From: Aphelidium insulamus
Lineage: Eukaryota; Aphelidiomycota; Aphelidea; Aphelidiaceae
DNA: 64,000 nt
Assembly (NCBI GenBank): GCA_036784855.1
Contig: JAZDSV010000015.1
Location: forward strand, 267,911 to 331,910
Direction: 5' to 3'
The position numbers were made by a program, and so were the translations under genes. Of this stretch, positions 56,156 to 64,000 are shown piece by piece. How positions within the stretch are numbered: position 1 is the stretch's first letter; each line of letters opens with the position of its first letter. The notes under the pieces were generated by a model, which worked only from the letters and a program-made list of their open reading frames with translations, was not told the DNA's origin and made no database searches.

Positions 56156-57263
56156 ATGGTCCGCGAAGCCGAGCCATCCGTGAATGAGCGCGCGTTTCTG
56201 CTGGAGGCGCTGGCACAGGGTGTACGCATTGACGGCCGTAATGCTAGGCAAGTGCGGCCAGTATCGCTGCACTTTTCCGCGGCGCTGGGCACGGTAGAGT
56301 GCTCCATGGGACGGACGCGGTGCGTGTCGTGTACCCATGTTAAAATATCATATTTATATGGATGTACAGTGCTGTTGCTGTTGTCTCCTGCGAGGCCATC
56401 AAGCCACGACCGGAGCGGCCCACGGAGGGCTTGCTGCAGTTCCATTGCGAGTTTGGGCCGATGGGCGCGGTGGCATTTGACTCTGGTGGCCGTGGGTTCG
56501 TATCATTCATACTATATGTACCGATAATATGTACTCTCGCCTGGAATAATAACGATGTAACCTATCGTAGAATGTCCGACGACGAACTGCTGCTGACACG
56601 TACAATGGAAAAGTTGTTCAAGTCGAGTCGAGCCGTCGACACAGAAGGCCTGTGCATAGTTGCCGGCAAGCTGGTGTGGAGTGTGCGCGTCGATGTTCGC
56701 GTTCTGGACTATGACGGCAACTTTGTGGACTGCGCGTGCACCGCTGTTGCCGCCTCGCTTCTCCACTTTAGGCGGCCCGATGTGACTGTGGTCGGCGAAG
56801 ACGTCACCATTGTATGTGTTGATTGTTTTGATTTGTCTTATTGCAGCTGACAATATTAAGCACTCGAGAGAGCAAAGGAATCCCGTCCCGCTCAGTGTGC
56901 ATCACGCCCCATTGGTGGTGTCGTTTGCTCTCTTTGCTGACGGGTACGTATTGTTCATTATTTTATGTCAAGTAATCTTTTTTTTCTTGCAGAGAGCACT
57001 TTGTAGTGGATCCATGCGCTGCAGAAGAGCAGATTAAAAGCGGGGAAGTTTTGGTCGGTTTAAATGCCTACAATGAGCTATGCCTGCTATCGAAGCCGGG
57101 CGGTGTGGCGGTGGACATGGACAAGATTCTGCACTTTAGCGATTTGGCCTTTACAATTGTGACGGAGAGGACTGCGCAGCTTCTCTCGCTGGTCAAAGAC
57201 GACTTTGAGCGTCGTAACATTGAAACCGACTCCTTTCGCCGAAAAAAGGCTGCCAAGAAATAG
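56156..57263 (+). CDS. EXOSC9: Exosome core subunit Rrp45/EXOSC9
   Basis: Five exons: 56156-56319, 56370-56495, 56571-56811, 56861-56943, 56993-57263; 294 residues. The start MVREAEPSVNERAFLLEALAQGVRIDGR matches the family N-terminus. An RNase PH-like fold follows: AVAVVSCEAIKPRPERPTEG, DTEGLCIVAGKLVWSVRVDV, DYDGNFVDCACTAVAASLLHFRRPDV, RNPVPLSVHHAPL, and VVDPCAAEEQ. Rrp45 is a non-catalytic ring subunit of the RNA exosome, used in rRNA processing and mRNA decay. The protein ends soon after the fold with KKAAKK, lacking the long acidic C-terminal tail of the human protein. It shares a 245-base bidirectional promoter region with the LZTFL1-like gene. Confidence 0.94.
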
Positions 57264-57342
57264 ATAGATATGTAGTGCAAGCCAAAGGTCTGCATATACA
57301 ACAATCAATCATTACATTCCATGATGGGTCAGAGATCTAGTG

Positions 57343-60300
57343 TCATTGTTCTGACGAGACAACTCCAGGTATGATGAGGGGGGTGGAGGAGTTGGCGCTG
57401 TTGCCAGTGTCGGTGCGGGGTAGGCGTAAAGCATCATTTTGCGCAGTTTGTGGTGCCAGTGGCGCGCTTGAATCCCGAGAGGATACTCTCATCTCAATGC
57501 CACTCGGGCCGTACATTTCATCGTAAACTCGCTGCATCCATTGTCTACACGGCCAGAGTTTTAACATGTAACGATGCAAACATTATATATGCCAAGTACG
57601 CCATGTGAACCTACATTATTTGATAGGTGCATGGTCGATGGTGAAAGGTGTGGTACTTGTACGCAAAGACAGGTAACAGTACTGCCAGCGTCACATTGGC
57701 AACCGCGAGCCAGAAAGCTGGCTCAATGTACAGCTCACTGGCTGTCGCGTACATGTCCGACACGCGAAACTGGGAAAACACCCACAAAACCGCAAGATAA
57801 AACGCAGCAGTACCAAATATGACTACCAATGATGTTAAACAGGTGAGATAAAATTGATGCTACTCCTTACCAAATTGATTCAGCTTGGTGAGGGTGTTGG
57901 ATTCGAGCAACATAGTTCCCGTCTGCACTGCTATGGCGATGGAGTAAACTAGCACCGAAACCAGTAAACCGCCGGCAATGCGGCCGTACCGCTCACTCCA
58001 CTCGTCTCCAAAAATTAGAAAAGACAACGATATCGTGAGAAGGGCTTGCAATATCGCCCTCAGGCACCACATGGCAAACTTTCCGTAGGTGAATGCGTTA
58101 CCCTTGACGCATTCTTGGTACGCAGCCGGGTATCCTGCCAATGTATTATTCGGTTGCAAGCAGAATAATCATTCAGTTCCATACGAAAAATAGACGCCTC
58201 CGTTATGTCCTTGTCCAGCGAGTAAAATATAATGGGCAGGGATGTGAAAATGATGTTGTACGTGCTCAAAGCAAATGAACTTAGCAGACTGGTGCCGGAA
58301 AAGCCTACACAGGTTAAGTTAAGCCTTCTCCAAGTCAAAACGCGTACCGCAAGCAACTTCGTAGAGAACTTGTATGACGGCAATAAATATAGACTTGTAG
58401 AAACAGTAGATGGCGATGAAGGCCGTACGCTTGTATGCATATCTACCATGCACGAGTAACAGCCGGCCCAAGAAACGGAATTGGCCAATACTGTAGTCTG
58501 CAGCGCGCGATGCTTGCAGTCCCTCGCGGCCCTTAATTCCCACACCGATGTGCGCCTCCTGGATCATGCTGACGTCGTTTCCGCCGTCGCCAATGGCCAG
58601 CGTGGTGTAGTTTTGCTTCTTGACCAACTCCACAACGCCGCTCTTTTGCCGCGGCGACACTCGACAGCAAATCACCGAATTAACCAGCATGCCAAGATCG
58701 AGTAGCAGGCGGCGGCACTCGCTGTCTGCCAGTATGGTGTGCAGGGTGTTGCCCTCAACAACTACAGAGAGGCGCTTTCCACCAGAGTCGGACCCGTAGC
58801 TTTGTGCATCGCTTGTAGGGCGCTGCTCCGACAATGCCCGCGTGGCATACTGCTGCAGCTGTCCCCGTAGGTCGGCGGCAGAAACAGAATCACCCCCAAC
58901 CTGGAAGCATATTCCACCAGGCTCCGGTGCCACCAGATTACACCGGATTCCAATCTGTATCGCGGTGGCTCGCTTGTCGCCGGTCAGCATCCACAGCTTC
59001 AATCCGGCCTCCTGCAGAAGCTTGATTGTTTCCGGCACCATGTGCTGCAGACTATCGTCAATGGCGGTGGCACCAAGGAGCGTCATATCGCGCTCAATCT
59101 CTGCGTAGCATTCTCGAATCCGCTCCTCTCGCTCGTGCAATGCCGTGTTGGCCAGATGGAACTTTTCATTCCACTCTTTTACAATAGTTAAAGTTACAAA
59201 ATATTCATATGAGCGTACTCACCGGAAAATGTAGCATCGGATATATGCTTGTAGGCAATACAGAGAGTGCGGTAGCCCAGCTGTGCAAAATGATCAATGT
59301 GTCTGACAGTTGCATCAACGACGGCAGACGGCTTGCAGCCACCGAGTATCACATCATCGGCACCCTTGGCAAACAGCATGACGGAATTATCGGCGCAGTC
59401 TCGCACCAGTATCGACATTCTCTTCCGTTCCGATGTGAATTCCAGAGTGCTCAGCAGTTCGTAACGGACTGGAACTCGCTGAACTTTGGCGCCGCTGCCG
59501 TCCAGATTATTGTTGACATGCAGTGTAAGCTTCGAGCCTGATTTTTCCTGGAATACGACTCCGAGTGCCGCGGCAGTCTTGACAAGCTCTTCCTCGTCCG
59601 GCGACGAACCGCAATACTCAATCTCGGCATCGACGTCATGGTGATGAAGATGCTTGCGGGTGGGCACCACGCTGTGGCAAAGCGCCAAACACCGTACGAA
59701 CAGGGAGACATCAGAGCGGCCGTTGACGCCATCCTCTCGAAGCAGATCCGCAAGCCGCGGGTCTATCCGCGACGATGATGTCTGCGTAGTATTGCCACTT
59801 ACGCCATAGACTTTGCCAGCCACACTGCACTTGGCAAAGACCATCACATTGTTGGTCAGCGTGCCAGTCTTGTCCGTGAATACATAGTCCACCTGGCCAA
59901 GATCGTCGGCGATGGCAGTGTTTGTGGCGTGAGCCGGCTCATCGGCCGCCGCATGGTACATTTCACCGTCCCAGTCGATAAACATGGCCGACGCATACTT
60001 TACAATGTCCAGCGTGACCTTGAGCGATATGGGGATGCTGTAGGAGAGCAGGAGCAGCATGCGCAACGGAATCACCAGCACCTGCACACCCGCGAACAGC
60101 GCCCCTCCACCCGCAATGTCAATGTACGGGTGCCGGTCCGCAAACACATTGGCCGCGAACCAGTTGCCCACGATACCGAGCGCCACCACCACCGACAGCT
60201 GCACGGCAAACACGCACATGCTGACGCGGTCGATGCGCCGGTCCAGCCGCGTCCACTTGGTGGCCGGCTGTGCCTTGTTCATGCCGATCTTGGTCTCGTG

Positions 60301-61220
60301 GCCAGTGTAAACCACGACGCCGTACACGTAGTCCACATTGCGCAGAAATGTTCCCTGCAGCAGCAACTGCTTCGGCCCCAGGCTGACAGTGGCGCCGCGG
60401 TACGTGCGCAGGTTGGCGTCGAATGCGTAGAGCTGGCTGTTTGGCTGCGGACACGACACCACACCGCGCATGGACACCAGATCCTGTTCGGTCAGACGCG
60501 CAGTCTCTGGTACGGCCATGCGCGGCTTCAGATCGGTCTCGCCGTCCAAGTTGGCCGTCTGCACGTAGCAGGTACCCAGCGGCTCCGACGACGCCAACAG
60601 CACCATATCGGCGGGGAACTCGGCATCCTCGTCCACGCGCACAATATCGCCCACCTCCACCTCCTGGCTGGGTAGCTGGACAAAGCTTCCGTCCACCAGC
60701 ACGGTGCACGGGCGCTCATTAGCCTCGCGATCATGTTGGTGCCGCCGATAGTCATCCAGCGCCTCCTTGGCCGCCGATATGGTGAATATGCACGCCAGCG
60801 GGGCCCTGCACATCGCGGTTATCATTGCTGTATACAAAAGTATTCACACGCACGCGCACTCACCATGTGGTGACTGGCGAGACCGGAGTCAGCGTGGGCA
60901 CCAGTTGCAGGCTGGCAATGAGGAGAAAGTACTGGTTCATGAAGCGGCTGCACACTCGGCCATTAGGCATATAAAGAATGTATGAACATATCCACACCAA
61001 GAACCTGCCTGAACTGCTCGTAGAGGTTCTTTGGCAGAAATGTCCAGAGCGTGTACTTTGTGTTGGTGACGCGGTTGCCGACAAAGGCCTCGTGTGCCGT
61101 GGCAGCATCCGCGGCCATGTCACCGCCATATCCCCCGTGCCGTGCATTAATGTATAGTTCGCGCACGGAGCTCTGCGTGGCAGACGGTCGACGCCACGGC
61201 GGCCATCGCAGTTGTGGCAT
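57343..61220 (-). CDS. P4-type ATPase (phospholipid flippase)
   Basis: Eight exons, 1166 residues (complement): 61009-61220, 60864-60947, 59223-60805, 58348-59175, 58185-58304, 57871-58134, 57615-57822, 57343-57544. The N-terminus has the P4 signature [31 protein letters not shown] is the P4 form of the actuator loop. Catalytic Asp lies in [13 protein letters not shown], then [17 protein letters not shown], and [23 protein letters not shown]. At the C-terminus come [23 protein letters not shown] and the last membrane helices. P4 ATPases move aminophospholipids from the outer to the cytosolic leaflet, usually with a Cdc50 partner (not in this window). The first intron starts with GC (61008), needed to keep the [12 protein letters not shown] spacing. 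Confidence 0.94.
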
Positions 61221-61760
61221 TTGCTATATTTGCTTGTTCGCGCGTTGTCAATTGGCGGGTTTTTGCTGTTGGCCAACACGTGCAATACATATGTATGGGC
61301 CTTATATCACAAGTTGTTTACAGACGCTTTTAATTGCTGGTAAAAAGTATCAGCAGCTTCTGTAGCACGCACGGCTAGTGATTTAATAGTCTTTAATGCT
61401 ATACCTAGGTGTATTGCAAAATTCTGGCATTATCCTACAGGTATCCTACATAGAGTTCAAATCTTCAAACCAATTATATGGTGGAGTGTATATATTTAGT
61501 TGGACTGTGCTGCGTATCAAAGAAAATATTTGCAGCATCATGATCTCATATCATTATCTCATAGTTCAAGCCTTAAGGATTTCGTCCGACGACCTGAATG
61601 ACATGGTACCTTTGTGTGCAACTCTATCCGCTGCATTCAATATGAATATCAAGGATTAAGATGTCTGCATGAAACGCTTGACAGTCATCACTTTGAGTAT
61701 AGGCTGATGTTTATTTGGTTTTGGTGGTGATGGGTAGCGCAGCGGAACACTCGATCGAGC
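61221..61760. other. Intergenic spacer
   Basis: About 540 bases, AT-rich, between the P4-ATPase start and the malate dehydrogenase stop. A plus-strand frame (61396-61659) has AT-biased composition and no resemblance to any family, so it is not called. Confidence 0.5.
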
Positions 61761-63043
61761 TTACTTGCCGCTGACAAACTGCTCACCCTTGGCAATGTTC
61801 TTGGCCAGATCCTCTTTGCACACCGCAAGCAGCTTCTCCTCGTACGCGCTCAGCGGTCCCAGCTCATGGATCTTGGCAACGCCGCCAGGGCCCAGCTCCA
61901 CATTGGAGGCAAAGTACTTCAGACCGCTGACAACATTCGACTCTACAAAGGTCGGCTCGACGATTCCACGCTCACCGGCCATTGCACGCAGCAGCGATGT
62001 GGTGAAGCGAGCACCCGCGAATGCCATTGACAGCGTGGCCGAGCCAGTTCCATCCTTGGCCTTGACAACCTCGTCGCCTGTGTGCATGATAAGTGTCAAG
62101 AAACATCATAAATATATAAACGTACCTCCAAATTGAATGCGCTTGGTGAGGGCTTCAATTTCCTCCTGGGTAAACTGGAAGCCAGACTGGGAGAGCAGCG
62201 GCAGAATGGTGACGCCCGAGTGGCCACCCACCACCGTAATGTTGGTCTTGGTGGGGTTGGTGTGCTTGATCTCACTGACGAACGTGTTGGCGCGCACAAC
62301 ATCCAGCGACGTAACACCAAACAGACTGCGCGACCGTCAGCACTATACAAATGCAAACATGTACACGTACCGACGCGGGTTGTAGGTGCCAAACTTTTTA
62401 AACACCTCGGCAACGATGGGTACGGTCGAATTGACCGGGTTGGCAATGACTAGCGTATGCGCATTAGGGCACGACCTAGCAATTAATTAATATTATACGT
62501 TACATATTTACACTCCACACGTACTCGGCAATGGCCGTGGCCAGGTTCTTGACGATGGTGGCGTTGGTGTTAAACAGGTCATCGCGGGTCATGCCAGGCT
62601 TTCGTGGAACGCCAGCCGGAATCACGACAACATCACAGCCCTTCAGCGAGTCCTTCAACTGCGCATCGCCCTTGTAGCCGGTAACCTAACGCGGCCATGA
62701 CGTATGAGTCCATGAAGCATTACGCATTAGCCATGGTCACGCACCTTTGCGCCAGTGTTGATGTGAGACAGGTCTGCGGCGACACCGGGCGTGTTGACAA
62801 TGTCGTACAGCGACAACTGGGACACAAGATCCGAGTTCTTGAGCAGCAAACTCAGAGGCTGCCCGATGCCCCCGGCAGCACCCAGCACCGCCACTTTGAA
62901 GCCGGCCTGGTACGTCAATCATAATTGAAGAGACCGGTCATCATTAGTACCGGTCCGTGTGCGGCATAGCCACGTTGCTGGCTGAGCACGAGGGAGGCAG
63001 AGCGCGGCAAGGCGCGGGAAAACAGCGATTGCGAAGCGAGCAT
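61761..63043 (-). CDS. MDH2: Malate dehydrogenase, mitochondrial
   Basis: Six exons (complement 62951-63043, 62745-62906, 62525-62685, 62371-62475, 62126-62325, 61761-62077), 345 residues. The first exon is a typical presequence ([20 protein letters not shown]). The NAD site [18 protein letters not shown], substrate loop [38 protein letters not shown], and catalytic [16 protein letters not shown] are all in place. The C-terminus carries [21 protein letters not shown]. It interconverts malate and oxaloacetate in the TCA cycle. Enzyme length and motif order match mitochondrial rather than cytosolic MDH. Confidence 0.97.
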
Positions 63044-63135
63044 TGAGAATTCTGGAAACACGATTAGCGAGCTGGACATTCTATTCTAAAACCCAACAAC
63101 CGAACCCTGACCGTGACCCAATCCAACCGATGCAA

Positions 63136-63966
63136 CTACGCAGCCAACGGAACGTAAAACACGCGGCCCGTCCGATTTATGGTTACGCGCAAAACAGGCT
63201 TCACTGTGCCATCGCTGCTTCTGCTCTCAACACAGCAATGCGCAACCGGATACTGGCCACGCCACACGGCAGTAAATTCCACACATTTGACGCTACTTGA
63301 AGTTGAGGAGTTGTTCTTGAGCATTCCGAATACCAGCGGGAGTACACCGATGCCGAATACGGCCGTCGATGACATGGTGGTCGACACTTCGGGCTGCGTG
63401 AACAAGAGGTCATTGCGCAGCGTCTCCGGTAAGGGCATACAATTAGCGTCCGAGAGACCGCGGGATGCATGCTCCCACCACCTGATATCACTACCATGCC
63501 GAAGAGTATCCACAGCTGCGTGGTAGAGTTGCGCAGCGGGCGGTAGCTCCATATTGACGCCGCGCAATCGTGGGTGACGAGAGGAAAGTTCTGCGTCGCG
63601 CGGCATAACCTCCACTTCCGCATGAGAAGGTTCGTCAATAAAATTGGACACGCCGGCCAACGATCGCCTGGCATGTCGGTACGCAAAGAATCCGCAAACG
63701 GCCCCACCAAACGAGCCCAACCATGGCTTGACCATCGCGTATGAAACACCGGCCGCAGTCAACGACAGCGCCACTTGAGCAGCGGGGCGGTCCCGAAGCA
63801 GGCGTCGAATATCATTTGGAATCTCGAATCCTCGACGAGACAGTGATGAGTAGGGGGCGCGTCGTTGTAAGTAGTGCATTGCAACCCTGTTGCGGTAAGG
63901 CGTTGAATTTGTCGTCGCCGCACAGCCACGCCGCACCAAGCACCATCCACCGGCTCTCAGGGACAT
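63136..63966 (-). CDS. Mitochondrial membrane protein, unknown family
   Basis: 276 residues from the Met at 63966; an upstream Met at 63993 lies near the window end. The first ~50 residues are Arg/Ser/Tyr-rich without acids (MSLRAGGWCLVRRG to LQRRAPYSSLSRRG), a probable mitochondrial presequence. A hydrophobic pair follows (VALSLTAAGVSYAMVKPWL and FGGAVCGFFAYRHARR), then a soluble domain, another hydrophobic segment (STAVFGIGVLPLVFGML), and a beta-rich C-terminal domain ending RVTINRTGRVFYVPLAA. It lies just upstream of the malate dehydrogenase gene in the same orientation. No family is recognised; it could be an import or assembly factor, which is a guess. Confidence 0.6.
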   Translation of the reverse strand: MSLRAGGWCLVRRGCAATTNSTPYRNRVAMHYLQRRAPYSSLSRRGFEIPNDIRRLLRDRPAAQVALSLTAAGVSYAMVKPWLGSFGGAVCGFFAYRHARRSLAGVSNFIDEPSHAEVEVMPRDAELSSRHPRLRGVNMELPPAAQLYHAAVDTLRHGSDIRWWEHASRGLSDANCMPLPETLRNDLLFTQPEVSTTMSSTAVFGIGVLPLVFGMLKNNSSTSSSVKCVEFTAVWRGQYPVAHCCVESRSSDGTVKPVLRVTINRTGRVFYVPLAA

Positions 63967-64000
63967 GATCACAGTTAATATTGGCACACACATCTATGCA

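Noticed and set aside
59929-60709. Long open frames on both strands within the P4-ATPase exon
   Set aside because: Shadow frames of a GC-rich coding exon; the P4 motifs are in one frame only.
61396-61659. Plus-strand 87-codon frame in the P4-ATPase/MDH spacer
   Set aside because: Composition follows the AT-rich spacer, with no motif, signal peptide or splice support.

Overview
This is a compact eukaryotic nuclear segment with about 35 protein-coding genes on both strands, roughly one every 2 kb. Most genes carry several short introns (about 43-80 nt; donors such as GTATGT, GTACGT, GTAAGT; acceptors YAG). I saw no rRNA or tRNA genes, no CRISPR and no prokaryotic operon logic. Exon chains below were joined by hand and checked by reading-frame phase and family conservation; no search was run.

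The organism is probably a flagellated opisthokont, either an early-diverging zoosporic fungus or a close unicellular relative. Fungus-like signals are a Hog1-type TGY MAP kinase, a YML020W-like lipase-fold protein, a Gpa1-like G-alpha and an Epl1-like NuA4 subunit. Signals of a motile flagellum are an MNS1-like axonemal coiled-coil protein and an LZTFL1-like BBSome regulator. A WW-WW-MyTH4-RhoGAP (Vilse/ARHGAP39 type) also fits Holozoa. I cannot name a species.

Layout. 0-4 kb: end of a basic protein, an ALY/REF mRNA-export factor, and two related secreted basic proteins, one of them broken. 4-16 kb: a coiled-coil protein that may be mitochondrial, a SWIRM/AT-hook chromatin protein, a secreted sphingomyelinase-like enzyme, a p24 cargo receptor, the YML020W-like protein, a USP-like protein, a PIG-Y-like GPI subunit and a secreted Cys-containing protein. 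16-29 kb: glycyl-tRNA synthetase, Hog1-type MAPK, a broken F-box/repeat gene, eIF6, G-alpha and glycogen phosphorylase. 29-36 kb: SLP1/SUCO SUN protein, a small membrane protein, the RhoGAP, and a tandem array made from the last exon of a third secreted protein. 36-51 kb: Mn-SOD, MNS1, a helical protein, AP-2 alpha, a SWI3-type SWIRM/ZZ/SANT subunit and class-I myosin. 51-64 kb: Epl1, a second p24, LZTFL1, exosome Rrp45, a P4-ATPase flippase, mitochondrial malate dehydrogenase and a mitochondrial membrane protein.

The most unusual features are: a small family of secreted, highly basic proteins sharing an AQKR(Y/H)R motif; the tandem array of copies of one member's terminal exon; at least six GC-AG introns, mostly with a GCAAGT donor and three in the glycyl-tRNA synthetase gene alone; and a glycyl-tRNA synthetase whose mitochondrial presequence has no AUG. 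Several genes need one frame correction to read through. Indel errors in the assembly are therefore a live alternative to pseudogenes.
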